Shown here: positions 32,744-41,100 of the stretch, piece by piece | Position numbering within the stretch: position 1 is the first letter of the stretch | How the letters are laid out: each line of letters starts with the position of its first letter | Assembly: GCA_951828585.1 (NCBI GenBank) | Contig: OX639991.1 | Location: 3,256,576-3,320,575 of the forward strand | DNA: 64,000 nt | From: Longimicrobiales bacterium | Lineage (GTDB): Bacteria > Gemmatimonadota > Gemmatimonadetes > Longimicrobiales > Gaopeijiaceae | Direction of reading: 5' to 3' | Notes under the pieces: model-generated | The model's database searches: none | Told to the model about the DNA's origin: nothing | Seen by the model: only the letters and a program-made list of their open reading frames with translations | Translations under genes and position numbers: made by a program

Positions 32744-33011
32744 GATGATGGAGGGCTGGGGGGCGTGGGGGATGGTGTCACCCTTTGGTAGTACGGGGTG
32801 GGGCGATCGTTCCAGGTTCCGAAGCGGGCGAAACCCGCCCAAGGTAACCCCTCAAGGGGGAGGTCGTTCCCAGAAAAGTCAAGTAGGGTTTACATAATGG
32901 AAACCGGAGATGACATTGAAGCCCGCTCCGGCCCTTCCGACCGTGGCGCGTCTACACCTCCGCCTGCCGCTCCCGACTCTCCCGGTAGCGGGCGTATAGC
33001 GCCGCCATTTT
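32744..33011. other. 268-bp intergenic leader with two hairpins
   Basis: No gene is supported. Read on the minus strand, upstream of the Rieske/GltB gene, two short stems are visible: CCCCCTTGAGGGG near 32855-32868 and GGGCGGGTTTCGCCC near 32830-32847. They could form a structured 5' leader. The far end abuts the stop of the sigma-54 regulator, so part may be its terminator. No known riboswitch was recognised. Confidence 0.3.
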
Positions 33012-34175
33012 TCACCCCGTTAGCCCGTCGATGTGGTACTTGCGGACCTTGTAGAAGAGCTGGCTCTTGCTGATTCGGAGGAGTCTCGCGGCCGCCGACT
33101 TGTTGCCGCCCGTCCGCGCCAGGACCTGACGGATCACGTTTTCCTCCAGGTCGTCGATCGCACGGGCCAAGTCGATTCCGTCCGCGGTGGCGTCGCCGGG
33201 TGCGCCGGAAGGGCCCGGCCTGGACCCGTTGACGTTGACCAGAAGGGGAAGATCGCTGGCTTCGAGCACATCACCTTCGGCCAGCACGAGCGCCCGTTCG
33301 ATCACGTTCTCCAGCTGTCGCACGTTGCCAGGCCAGTCGTAGTCCACGAGCCGCTCCATCGCGGCCGGGGCGACGGCGGTGGCCCGGGAGCGGGTGCGGC
33401 TCCTCAATTTCGCGACGAAGTGCTCCGCGAGCAGCGGTATGTCGTCTCTGCGCGCCCTGAGTGGAGGCAGCGTGACGGGCACGACGTGAAGACGGTAGTA
33501 CAGGTCTTCGCGAAAGCCCTTGGTCGCCAGGAGGTCCGCGGCCGGAGTGTTCGTGGCCGCCACGATTCGCACGTCGACGGATATGGTGTCTTCGCCACCG
33601 ACGCGTTCCAGTTCGCGTTCCTGAAGGACACGCAGGAGGCGCACCTGGGTAGCGGGGTTGATGGTAGCGATTTCGTCCAGGAAGAGGGTCCCGCCATCGG
33701 CCAGCTCGAAACGGCCCCGGTGCCGCTTCGCCGCGCCCGTAAAGGCCCCGCGTTCGTGGCCGAACAGCTCGGAATCGAGCAGCCCCTCCGGCAGAGCACC
33801 GCAGTTGACCCGGATGAACGGCCCCGCGTGGCGGGCCGACGCGGCGTGAATCGCCCGGGCGACCAGCTCCTTCCCCGTGCCGGACTCGCCATAGACGATT
33901 ACGGTCGAGTCGGAGCGCGCAACCCGCTCCACGAATCGCTTGACCCTCCGGATGCCGCTCGAGTGCCCCACCATCTTCCCGCAGGGTGTGCCGCGGCCAC
34001 CCGGGTCGCTCCGCACGGAGGTCTTCTCAATTCGAAGCGTGAGCTTCTCCTGCAGGTCCTCCTCCCCCTCCTTCCCGGACGGGGTCTTGCGACCGCGGCG
34101 GCGCATCAGGAGTTCGAGGCCATCCCGCTCGCCGTCGGGGTCGTCAACGGTGAGAACCCGCCTGGATCCGCTCAT
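33012..34175 (-). CDS. Sigma-54-dependent transcriptional activator (AAA+ and Fis-type HTH)
   Basis: 387 residues. The AAA+ core has Walker [15 protein letters not shown] (about 97-110), the sigma-54 contact loop [10 protein letters not shown] (about 138), Walker [13 protein letters not shown], and the R-finger region [20 protein letters not shown]. The C-terminal Fis helix-turn-helix is [20 protein letters not shown]. The N-terminal 85 residues hold only a shrunken receiver-like start ([20 protein letters not shown]) without the rest of a response-regulator domain, so the sensing input is missing or degenerate. The ATG at 34175 lies downstream of AGGAGG. A longer reading to 34349 crosses AT-rich, probably non-coding DNA. 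Confidence 0.88.
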   Translation of the reverse strand: MSGSRRVLTVDDPDGERDGLELLMRRRGRKTPSGKEGEEDLQEKLTLRIEKTSVRSDPGGRGTPCGKMVGHSSGIRRVKRFVERVARSDSTVIVYGESGTGKELVARAIHAASARHAGPFIRVNCGALPEGLLDSELFGHERGAFTGAAKRHRGRFELADGGTLFLDEIATINPATQVRLLRVLQERELERVGGEDTISVDVRIVAATNTPAADLLATKGFREDLYYRLHVVPVTLPPLRARRDDIPLLAEHFVAKLRSRTRSRATAVAPAAMERLVDYDWPGNVRQLENVIERALVLAEGDVLEASDLPLLVNVNGSRPGPSGAPGDATADGIDLARAIDDLEENVIRQVLARTGGNKSAAARLLRISKSQLFYKVRKYHIDGLTG

Positions 34176-34497
34176 GTCATGGCATCCTCCTGCTGGTAGC
34201 TGGGGTCGTACCATGAACGGTTGGGGCGGCCTTAACCACATGTCAAGAAGTGAGCATTGCTGAATGAGATTGTTTATCGTCCTCAAACCGTGGATGAATG
34301 CACTATTGTGTACATGTGTGCACACCATACGCACGCGCTTTGTATACACGGCTTGATCGTTTATGTGGCGGTGTCACATGGACTTATGGGATTGACGTTT
34401 AAGCGGCTGTTTCGGCTCTCGCGACCGATGGACTCAGGTACGGCGGGGCGGTTTTATGGACTTGCACCTGCCGGCCAGGGGTCCTTCGCGACTTAGC
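34176..34497. other. AT-richer intergenic region upstream of the sigma-54 activator
   Basis: No gene is supported. It contains palindromes including GTGTGCACAC (34316-34325) beside TGTGTACATG, and ATGTG-GCGGTGT-CACAT near 34364-34379. These are plausible operators for autoregulation, but no -24/-12 promoter could be fixed. The region ends at the IS1380 boundary. Confidence 0.3.
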
Positions 34498-36211
34498 CCG
34501 TATTTCTCACACCGGCAAGCAGAGGACCGCGGAGGGGGCCGTAAGGCGGGGTTGAAGCCGTCGCGGCGTGGTCAACGGCGTTGAGGTGCGGAAAACAGGG
34601 GAGGACAGCCCTGCGACGAGAGAGTTCGTAGCTCCGAACAGGCCAACCGGGGGGCGAAGGACGCTCTGGCGGGTCCCGGGGCGCACGGGTCCCGTGAGGG
34701 GTGGGGTGCAGACGGTCGGGAGCGGCGCCTTCCTCGGAGGCTACCCTGGTAATCGCGCGTGGACGCGGGCGAAGGCTGCGGCGGAGGGGTGCGCGGAGTC
34801 CATGGCGATCTTGACGCGGCGCACCGACACCATGACGCGGGCGCCGATCCTGAGAAGCTTCAGCCGGAGCGTTCCGGCGGTGGCCCGGGCCAGCCGGGTG
34901 CCGTGAAGCGCTTGCCTGAGGACGGCGAAGAGGACCGCTGCGAAGGCGGAGAAGAGGAGCCGGAGCTGGTTGGCGGCGAAACAGGTGGCCGACGTCCGGT
35001 CGGAGAAGAGATCCAGTTGCTGCTCCTTGATCGCGTTCTCGGCGTTGCCCCGCTGGCAGTACACGCGCTCGTAGACGGTGCGGGCCGAGAAGGTGTCCGC
35101 GGGCAGCGAGGTGACCACGAAGCGCGGGTTCGCCTTGTCCGCCAGATGCTCGGCCTTCGCGATGACGCGGCGCTCGCACGACCAACTCTTCCGGGTCGCG
35201 TACGGGAACTCCGTGTACCGGCGGGCCGCCCGCCCCTTCCTCTCAGCTTCCGCCGCGGCGTCGTCGAGCACCCATTCGATCCGCTCGGCAAGCCGCGAGT
35301 TCCTGGCCAGGCCGACGACATAGTCCACGTCGTTGTCCCTGCACCACGCCATCAGCTCCTCGCGGGCGTACGCGGAATCGGCCCGGACCATGACCTTCAG
35401 CCATGGCCACTGCCGCCGGAGCCGGGCGATGACGCGGCCGAGCGGCCCGGTCACCTCTCCGGCGGGATCGGCGTTGCCCGGCCTGAGCTGTGCGAAGAGC
35501 GGGCGTCCGGCGCAGAGGATGTACAGCGGCAGGAGGCAGTAGTGCCCGTAATAGCCGTGGAAGAACCGCCCCTCCTGCCGGCCGTGCACCGGATCGTCGG
35601 TCGTGTCGATGTCCAGCACCAGCCGCTCCGGGGGCAGTCCCTGCCAGGAGTCGATGAACAAGTCGGCCAGCACGTCCTGAAGCTTCTCAGGGTCGTGGCC
35701 GATCTTGCGGTAGCGGTCGGGCCGGCCCCGGGCGGGCGCGTGTTCGAGACGGCTCAGCGTGCTCTTGCCCGCCAGCGGCGCGCAGCCCTTCCGGCGTCCC
35801 TCGAGCTTGCCCGACAGCAGCGCCAGCAGCGGGTCGCGCCGCAACTCGTCGTGGTCGTTGAGGTCCTCGTATCCCAGCGTGATGCCAGTGATCCGCTGCG
35901 CCACCAGCGTCCGCACCGAATGCTCCGTGAGACGGGGGTCGCGGTGGTCCGTGAAGCACGCGGCCACCCGGTCGAAGAAGCCGAGCGCCCGGTCGATCTT
36001 CCTCAGCAGCAGCGCTCCGGCGTTCGACGTGATCGATCCGCCGTCGAACGCGGCGGTCACCTTGCGGCCCCGGCACCCTTGAAATGCGAACGAATCCGGT
36101 TTACACTGTGTCGGCATCGGTCCTCCGTGGGGAATCGGTTCAAGTTCAACGCCTATATGAACTTAACATCCCCCGGAGGCCGGTGCCTACTGGTGGGTGT
36201 GAGAAATCCGG
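34498..36211 (-). mobile_element. IS1380 family element, type A, complete copy
   Basis: 1714 bp. Terminal inverted repeats match at 15 of 16 positions (34498-34513 CCGTATTTCTCACACC; complement at 36196-36211). It carries one transposase gene. A nearly identical second copy begins at 62484, which fixes the left end because the flanks differ. A target duplication cannot be read: an IS1182 element landed only a few bases from the right end. Confidence 0.92.
34741..36117 (-). CDS. IS1380 family transposase (type A)
   Basis: A 458-residue IS4-like DDE transposase. Conserved IS1380 features are FDGGSITSNAGALLLRKID near the N-terminus, LDIDTTDDPVHGRQEG (first Asp), VMVRADSAYAREELMAW (second Asp) and YCQRGNAENAIKEQQLDLFS (Glu in the YREK-type region). 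Length is typical and there are no stops, so it is probably functional. About 245 bases of non-coding IS sequence lie between its stop and the left end. Confidence 0.94.
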   Translation of the reverse strand: MPTQCKPDSFAFQGCRGRKVTAAFDGGSITSNAGALLLRKIDRALGFFDRVAACFTDHRDPRLTEHSVRTLVAQRITGITLGYEDLNDHDELRRDPLLALLSGKLEGRRKGCAPLAGKSTLSRLEHAPARGRPDRYRKIGHDPEKLQDVLADLFIDSWQGLPPERLVLDIDTTDDPVHGRQEGRFFHGYYGHYCLLPLYILCAGRPLFAQLRPGNADPAGEVTGPLGRVIARLRRQWPWLKVMVRADSAYAREELMAWCRDNDVDYVVGLARNSRLAERIEWVLDDAAAEAERKGRAARRYTEFPYATRKSWSCERRVIAKAEHLADKANPRFVVTSLPADTFSARTVYERVYCQRGNAENAIKEQQLDLFSDRTSATCFAANQLRLLFSAFAAVLFAVLRQALHGTRLARATAGTLRLKLLRIGARVMVSVRRVKIAMDSAHPSAAAFARVHARLPG

Positions 36212-36216
36212 GCTAG

Positions 36217-37818
36217 GAGCTTGCGCCGCAGAAGCGCGGCGGACGTGACGGAAACCTGGGAAGGGCACTGGGGGATCGAAAGACTCGGGGGTGGGGGGAT
36301 GGGGGATCCGAGCCGCTGACGGGGCGGGAGGGCCGTGCAGTGCCAAATCGGGGCCCAGGAGGCCCGTGGGAGCCTCGGTGGGCGTAGTTGCGGGGCAACG
36401 AACGCCGCCTCATGCGGCCTGGAGGGTATGTAGCCGCTTCACGTTGAGGGCCAGACACACGAGGGTCCACTCGGCTTCGACCTTCCGCAGGCCCCGAAAG
36501 CTGAATCTTCGAAATCCCATCACCTCCTTGATCCAGCCGACAGGCGCCTCCGCCATCCACTTGCGGCGTGCGTACCGTTTTCGGCCCTCGTCGCTTGCCA
36601 GCTTCTCGGCCATGCGGGCCTTGGCGGGATACTCTTCCGGATCGGGGTCGGCGGCCGTCTTGCCCTCACGCGCCAGCGGTACATAGCCGTCGATGTCCCG
36701 CTCCTTCAGCGCCTGCAGGTTCGGTTCGCTGCAATAACCCGCGTCCGCCAAGACCTGCTCCGGCGTCTCGCCACATGTCTGCGCCACCGCGTCGACCATC
36801 GGGACCAGCTGGCCCTGGTCACTCGCGTTGTCCGTCACCGCCGCAGCCACCACCAGCTGGTTGTCCCCCTCCACCGCGATCTGCGCGTTGTAGCTTTGCT
36901 GAAACCCTTCCGAACTCGTCTTCATGATCCGGCTCTCGGGGTCCGTAAAGTTGCTCTGCGCCTTCTCTTCCGGCTCGCCGTACTCCCGCTTGTAGGGCCT
37001 GCCTCCCTTCGCGTTGCGCTCCTGTCCCGGCTTGCGGCCCCGCGCGTCGTCCTTCGCCCGCTGCTCGGCCTCAAGCCGCGCCTTCGCCGCCCGGATGGCC
37101 GCCAGCCGGTCCTCGCGCCGCTTCAACTCCTCCGGCAACTCGTCGCCCCGAACGTCCTCCCCATAGTGGGCATCCTCCGCCGCGTCGACCGCTTCCGCCT
37201 CCTCCAGCAGTCCCGCGATCTCCGCTCGCAGCCGGCGCTCCTCCTTGGCCATCCGGCCATAGCTCATCGCCTTGCGCTTGCTCGCGTTGGCCCGGACCTT
37301 CGTCCCGTCCACCGAGACCCTGCCCAACCCCGCCAGGCCCATCGTCCGCGCCAGCCGAACCACCTCGGCGAACACCGCCCCGAAATCATCAAGATGCCGC
37401 CGGCGAAACTCGCACAGCGTCCGGTGTTGCGGAAAGTTGCCCGCCGCCAGCATCCGAAACGCGATGTCCTCCACCAGCTTCGTCGCCAGCTTCCGCGACG
37501 AAAAAGTGCCCGTCGCGTATCCGTAGACCAGCACCTTCACCATCATCCGCGGATCGTACGGCGAGTTGCGCCGCCCGTCCCCCTCGTACGGCGCGTAGAA
37601 CGAATCCAGATCCAGCGCGTCCACCAGGTCGCTCACATGATGCGCCAAGTGCCCTTCCGGGACCCACTCACGCAGATCCTGCGGCAGCAGCTGCATCTGG
37701 TCCGGCTGGTACGGTCGGAACGTCGTTCCCATTGACCCCCCTCGGCTGGCCATCAACCTTTCACGATGCCTTCGACTCCCCTAAAGATAGCAGTCGTGGT
37801 TTTCTGCGGCGCAGACTC
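36217..37818 (-). mobile_element. IS1182 family element inserted at CTAG beside the IS1380 copy
   Basis: 1602 bp. Inverted repeats GAG, two variable bases, TGCGCCGCAGAA occur at 36217-36233 and in complement at 37802-37818. A palindromic CTAG target is duplicated (36213-36216, 37819-37822), typical of IS1182. Without it, the IS1380 right end would run almost directly into the purF fragment. Confidence 0.93.
36410..37732 (-). CDS. IS1182 family transposase
   Basis: 440 residues from ATG 37732, preceded by GAGGGGGG. The N-terminal domain is FRPYQPDQMQLLPQDLREWV and the core region YDPRMMVKVLVYGYATGTFS. The DDE residues lie in GRVSVDGTKVRANASK, VLADAGYCSEPNLQ and the C-terminal region around WIKEVMGFRRFSFRGLRKVE. 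A long Glu/Ala/Arg-rich helical insert at about 165-240 is family-typical. The frame is complete. Confidence 0.94.
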   Translation of the reverse strand: MGTTFRPYQPDQMQLLPQDLREWVPEGHLAHHVSDLVDALDLDSFYAPYEGDGRRNSPYDPRMMVKVLVYGYATGTFSSRKLATKLVEDIAFRMLAAGNFPQHRTLCEFRRRHLDDFGAVFAEVVRLARTMGLAGLGRVSVDGTKVRANASKRKAMSYGRMAKEERRLRAEIAGLLEEAEAVDAAEDAHYGEDVRGDELPEELKRREDRLAAIRAAKARLEAEQRAKDDARGRKPGQERNAKGGRPYKREYGEPEEKAQSNFTDPESRIMKTSSEGFQQSYNAQIAVEGDNQLVVAAAVTDNASDQGQLVPMVDAVAQTCGETPEQVLADAGYCSEPNLQALKERDIDGYVPLAREGKTAADPDPEEYPAKARMAEKLASDEGRKRYARRKWMAEAPVGWIKEVMGFRRFSFRGLRKVEAEWTLVCLALNVKRLHTLQAA

Positions 37819-37819
37819 C

Positions 37820-37945
37820 TAGCCCTCCAAATCGACGAGCGGCGCTGAATACTCCCCCGAGAAGCACGCCGCGCAGAACGGCCCCCCCTCCGCCCATCCA
37901 GCGACAGATGTCGTCCCCCGCACGATAGCGTCGCCCACCACCGAG
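37820..37945 (-). pseudogene. Internally deleted fragment of purF 3' end
   Basis: On the minus strand the fragment reads DAIVRGTTS, then after a deletion the bases of the SLDG region, then [23 protein letters not shown] and stop. The complete purF at 52993-54411 has the same segments (DSIVRGTTS and [20 protein letters not shown]) separated by about 65 more residues. The 3' end abuts the CTAG of the IS1182 insertion, and the 5' side runs into the anti-sigma gene. It is a partial duplicate of purF left by rearrangement. Confidence 0.88.
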
Positions 37946-37949
37946 ACCT

Positions 37950-38369
37950 CTACCCCGCGGCCAAGACCCCCCGGGACTCCTTGCGATCGCGATGCCTGGT
38001 GTACAGCGCGGCCACGATCCCCGTCACGACCGCACCGATCGCGGCAGTGCCGGTTGGCAGTGCGGTTTCGGCATTCCCCCCGGCGATGAAGAATGCGAAG
38101 GTACCGATCGCGACCAGGGCGCCCAGGATCGGAAAGTCCCACCAACGTTCCGTTTCTTCCAGCCACCTGGCTTCCCGTTCGATCCGGGCCATTGCGCGCT
38201 CGTTGAGGCCGGGGGGGAGTTCGGCTTCGGGATTCAGTGCATAGCGGGCTCCGTGCTGAATCTGCCAGTCCAGCCAGCACGAAGGGCAACTCTTGAGGTG
38301 CTCCAACACATCGGGGTCGGCTTGGGGCGAGCTCGCGCGCGTGAGCGCGGTGGGGTCGGGGCAGGTCAT
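37950..38369 (-). CDS. Probable anti-sigma factor (zinc-finger-like, two membrane helices)
   Basis: 139 residues. Near the N-terminus a ZAS-like HLKSCPSCWLDWQ (His-x3-Cys-x2-Cys) is followed by a helix (LNERAMARIEREARWLEETE) and two hydrophobic segments (FPILGALVAIGTFAFFIAG, GTAAIGAVVTGIVAALYT). The start overlaps the ECF sigma stop by four bases, the normal layout for a cognate membrane anti-sigma factor. A small periplasmic loop connects the helices, so the stimulus may be sensed within the membrane. The stop lies against the purF fragment. Confidence 0.82.
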   Translation of the reverse strand: MTCPDPTALTRASSPQADPDVLEHLKSCPSCWLDWQIQHGARYALNPEAELPPGLNERAMARIEREARWLEETERWWDFPILGALVAIGTFAFFIAGGNAETALPTGTAAIGAVVTGIVAALYTRHRDRKESRGVLAAG

Positions 38370-39055
38370 GGTCTGTAGTCCTTCATCAGTTGACGGAGTT
38401 TCTTGGCTGCGTGGCGGAGGTTGGAATGCACCGTCGCGCGGCTGACCCCCAGGGCCAGGGCCGTCTCCGCGATGTCGCGTCCCTCGACGTGCACGAGGGT
38501 GAAGGTCTCCTGTTGCCTGGCGGGCAATTGGGCGAGCGCATCACGCAGGCGAACCATGAACTCCTTGTTTGCCACGAGCTTCGATGGATCCTCCAGTCTC
38601 GTGTGGGCCTCGTCGAGCGCGAGCGTGTCGGCGGCAAGCCGTTCCACGGTCGCGGCCCGGGAAGTCCGTGAGCGATGCCAGTCCTTGCAGTGATTGTGTG
38701 CAATCCGGTTGATCCACGCCGCCAGCGGCCCCCGGCCCGAATACCGAGCCCGGTGTTTCCACAGGCGAACGCAGATCTCCTGGTACAGTTCCTGACGGTC
38801 ATGGTGGTTGGGAGTGTACGGGGCGACGATGCTCATGATCAGTGGGCCGAAGTGTTGCAATACGGTCCGAAACGTCCCGGAGGCACCGCGGTGGAAGTCG
38901 TCGACGCCAACTCCTGGTGCCAGCTCGTCGTCTCTGTCCACCCCGGCCTCGCGTAATGTGGGTCGGTACGGCAACCGGACCGTGACCGCTTGGGCGGCGA
39001 CCCGGCTGGAATCCCCCAACGGGTACTGTAACGCTTTGCTGGCTGTGGGAGTCAT
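38366..39055 (-). CDS. ECF-type RNA polymerase sigma factor
   Basis: 229 residues from ATG 39055. A variable N-terminus of about 60 residues is followed by sigma region 2 (VAPYTPNHHDRQELYQEICV, RLWKHRARYSGRGPLAAWIN) and region 4 (LAQLPARQQETFTLVHVEGR, ETALALGVSRATVHSNLRHA). It overlaps both the upstream membrane protein (4 bp) and the downstream anti-sigma gene (4 bp), so all are co-translated. The target promoter may be the operon itself and the divergent genes at 40393. Confidence 0.92.
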   Translation of the reverse strand: MTPTASKALQYPLGDSSRVAAQAVTVRLPYRPTLREAGVDRDDELAPGVGVDDFHRGASGTFRTVLQHFGPLIMSIVAPYTPNHHDRQELYQEICVRLWKHRARYSGRGPLAAWINRIAHNHCKDWHRSRTSRAATVERLAADTLALDEAHTRLEDPSKLVANKEFMVRLRDALAQLPARQQETFTLVHVEGRDIAETALALGVSRATVHSNLRHAAKKLRQLMKDYRP

Positions 39056-39873
39056 CCGCGTTTCCTGCGAATCAGGTAACACAGCAGCAGCGCTTCCGTC
39101 AACGGAAACGCCAGCGGGATCCAGGCGCTCAGGACCCCGGAGCGCAGAGTGCCGTCCCGCAGAAAGGGCTGGATTGGGGCGGCGAGTCCCACACACGCGA
39201 GGAACGCAATGCCTCCGAAGACACCGATGGCGATTCGCGCATTGCGCCGGGATTGTCGGCGGAGGTGTACGGTCACCCGGGTGGCCAGCATGCCGAGCAG
39301 CAGGTTTGTCAGGCCGAAGACGGCCAAGGCCACAGGTCGATGAAGCACCCACCGGAGCACATTGGGTGGTCGCCGGTGCCGAGCGTCGACTGACGTGGCG
39401 TACTCCTCGGGTGGGTTGGCCTCCACGAAACGGAGGTTTCGCAGGATTCCGGCGGGAGTTTGCGGCCCGAACCGGCTTCGCTCGGCGGTCGCCGGTTCCA
39501 GGGTCGTCAGGTATGCGTGGTGAAGCTCCGGTTCCACCCACGCGGTCAGGACGTAGGACAGTGAGCCGAATGCGATTCCGATGGCCAGGGCCATTCGTGC
39601 CAAGTGGCGCGAGTGCGCACGCACGCGCCCCAACGCCACGCCCGACGCGAACATCGCGAACGGAAGTATGAAGCCGATCCCGCCAACGACGAACCACATC
39701 CACCAGCGCACGGAGTCCATTCCCCCCCGCCACTGCGCAAGGTGCAGCACCAGAAGGGAACCGAGCAGCAGAAGGCACCATGGAGCCATCCCGCTCCAGG
39801 CCACTCCGATCCAACCGACCGACCGGTCTCGCCTTTCCGCCCGGATCCTCCTGGGGCTTCCGAGCGTGAACAT
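39052..39873 (-). CDS. Multi-pass membrane protein of the sigma/anti-sigma operon
   Basis: 273 residues from ATG 39873. About six hydrophobic segments: MAPWCLLLLGSLLVLHLAQW, WWMWFVVGGIGFILPFAMFA, MALAIGIAFGSLSYVLTAWV, a pair near 180-235 (VALAVFGLTNLLLGMLAT, IAIGVFGGIAFLACVGLAA) and a last one near the C-terminus (AWIPLAFPLTEALLLCYLI). A soluble region of about 65 residues lies between the third and fourth. It loosely resembles LptF/LptG-type permeases in helix order, but that is not firm. The start codon shares a base with the stop of the Cys-rich gene (TAATG), so it is translationally coupled to it. Confidence 0.75.
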   Translation of the reverse strand: MFTLGSPRRIRAERRDRSVGWIGVAWSGMAPWCLLLLGSLLVLHLAQWRGGMDSVRWWMWFVVGGIGFILPFAMFASGVALGRVRAHSRHLARMALAIGIAFGSLSYVLTAWVEPELHHAYLTTLEPATAERSRFGPQTPAGILRNLRFVEANPPEEYATSVDARHRRPPNVLRWVLHRPVALAVFGLTNLLLGMLATRVTVHLRRQSRRNARIAIGVFGGIAFLACVGLAAPIQPFLRDGTLRSGVLSAWIPLAFPLTEALLLCYLIRRKRG

Positions 39874-40085
39874 TATTGCGGCGCGGGTCCCCTGCAGTCG
39901 AGGTCGCGTTCGCAATCATGGGTCAGCAAGCAGCAGTCTTCGCAGCAATGGGCGTTCGGCCCCTCGCCCTGGCAGCAGTCGTAGAGCCAATTCGCGGAAC
40001 GTTCGCCCGCAGGTGCCGCGATCAGAACCGCTGCCATCACCAGATTCACCAGGATGAGTACCATCGACTTCGCGCGCGTTTCCAT
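39873..40085 (-). CDS. Small secreted cysteine-rich protein
   Basis: 70 residues, too short for many gene finders. A strong Shine-Dalgarno (AAGGAGG) precedes ATG 40085. Residues 7-24 are a signal or anchor (SMVLILVNLVMAAVLIAA). The exported part has eight cysteines: 37, 38, 47, 48, 51, 52, 58 and 64 (YDCCQGEGPNAHCCEDCCLL). The spacing suggests disulfides or metal binding. It is first in an operon with a membrane protein, an ECF sigma factor and its anti-sigma factor, and a thioredoxin-like gene is divergent. The function is unknown; it could be a secreted peptide or a redox/metal sensor. Confidence 0.72.
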   Translation of the reverse strand: METRAKSMVLILVNLVMAAVLIAAPAGERSANWLYDCCQGEGPNAHCCEDCCLLTHDCERDLDCRGPAPQ

Positions 40086-40392
40086 TCTTCCTCCTTGTTG
40101 GGTTCGGTGCGGGCCACCGGTTGAACGGCCCTCGTACCCATAGGGACGGATGCCGACCCCAAATCTTGCAATCACGGCATTCTGAAGGTAACGCCCGGCG
40201 GCTGGACGGCCACTCCCTCCTCCGACCTCCGCGATGGACTCCACAGAAACGAATGTGCTCCTGGTTCCACGACGGAGCCCCGGATCCAGATTCCGACCGC
40301 CCTGCCCCGCTTTGCAAGATTCGGCACCGAGATCCGTCATGCTCATGTAGGAAGGCGGCATCGAGGACCTGAGCACCGCAAAGTGCTCCCTG
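40086..40392. promoter_or_regulatory. Divergent intergenic region between the Cys-rich operon and the redoxin gene
   Basis: A 307-bp spacer without a supported gene. It must hold promoters for both directions and is the obvious place for sites of the linked ECF sigma factor. AAC-type -35 and CGTC-type -10 elements could not be paired reliably by eye. Confidence 0.35.
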
Positions 40393-41100
40393 ATGAGGAG
40401 CGAACGAGTGGCTGGCAGCGACGGACGACATCATCGGTCGATCCTGAAGTGGGGAGGCGCCCGCTTCTTGACCCGTATCGTGCGCAGGGAACGAATCGTG
40501 GTGGCTATGTTGGCCCTGTTGGCTACGGCCCAGGCAGCAGTCATCGGCAAGCGAATGCTGGACGATCACACTCGACACGATGAGATCAAGGCCGGCGACG
40601 ATCTGTCGGAGGTGTCGCTTCGGCGGGCCGACAGTAGTCTGGTTGGCCTCGGCGGAGGCCGGACGACGCTCCTGTTGGTCTACGATCCGGAATGCGCCCA
40701 CTCGGACAGGGTCGCGGCTGGATGGCGGGAGTGGCTAGAGCGTGAGGACTATGGGGCGAATCAGGTCTTCGCCCTTCATGTCGGTGCCCGCTCACTCGCC
40801 GAGGCCTATTCGCGCGGGCAGCGGTGGCCGATTGAGGTAGTGTCCGGCGAGAGCAGTGTCGACGGGAGTGGAGAACAGGCCCTCACCAGGCGGACGCCCT
40901 GGATTTTCGCAATTGATGAGGACGGCCTCGTGGTGGCGAGCGGTCACGGCCGCAAGCTCCCCCAGGTAGCGCGAGCTTTGATCCCCACGCACTCAGGCTG
41001 GACACTTGCCGGTCAGCCGTCGGGGCCGAGGCCACGTCCCCCGGGTGGGTTGGCGCGACGAACCGGAAGCGATCAAACGGCCTTGGAGAGAGTGCGATGA
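40393..41100 (+). CDS. Membrane-anchored thioredoxin-fold protein
   Basis: 235 residues. A cytoplasmic Arg-rich N-terminus is followed by one helix (IVVAMLALLATAQAAVIG, about 35-52) and a periplasmic thioredoxin-like domain. LVYDPECAHSDRV places a single Cys where the CxxC of a thioredoxin would be, and RRTPWIFAIDEDGLVVASGHG has the cis-Pro strand. A single Cys suggests a peroxiredoxin-like or RedB-type redoxin rather than an oxidoreductase with CxxC. It is divergent from the eight-cysteine protein, a plausible partner. The ATG at 40393 has weak ribosome-binding support; ATG 40507 is an alternative. The stop overlaps the next start (ATGA). Confidence 0.75.
   Translation: MRSERVAGSDGRHHRSILKWGGARFLTRIVRRERIVVAMLALLATAQAAVIGKRMLDDHTRHDEIKAGDDLSEVSLRRADSSLVGLGGGRTTLLLVYDPECAHSDRVAAGWREWLEREDYGANQVFALHVGARSLAEAYSRGQRWPIEVVSGESSVDGSGEQALTRRTPWIFAIDEDGLVVASGHGRKLPQVARALIPTHSGWTLAGQPSGPRPRPPGGLARRTGSDQTALERVR

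Noticed and set aside
32798-33073. A 91-residue plus-strand open frame between the GltB-like and sigma-54 genes
   Set aside because: It overlaps the end of the sigma-54 regulator, has no ribosome-binding site, and its Pro/Ser-rich translation shows no conserved pattern.
34493-35185. A 230-residue minus-strand open frame (repeated at 62479-63171)
   Set aside because: It is an alternative frame of the IS1380 transposase 3' half; both copies are conserved only because the IS copies are identical.
37819-38289. A 156-residue protein ending in PurF-like sequence
   Set aside because: The upstream part overlaps the anti-sigma gene in another frame. Only the last 40 residues resemble PurF, with a deletion, so it is a fragment rather than a gene.
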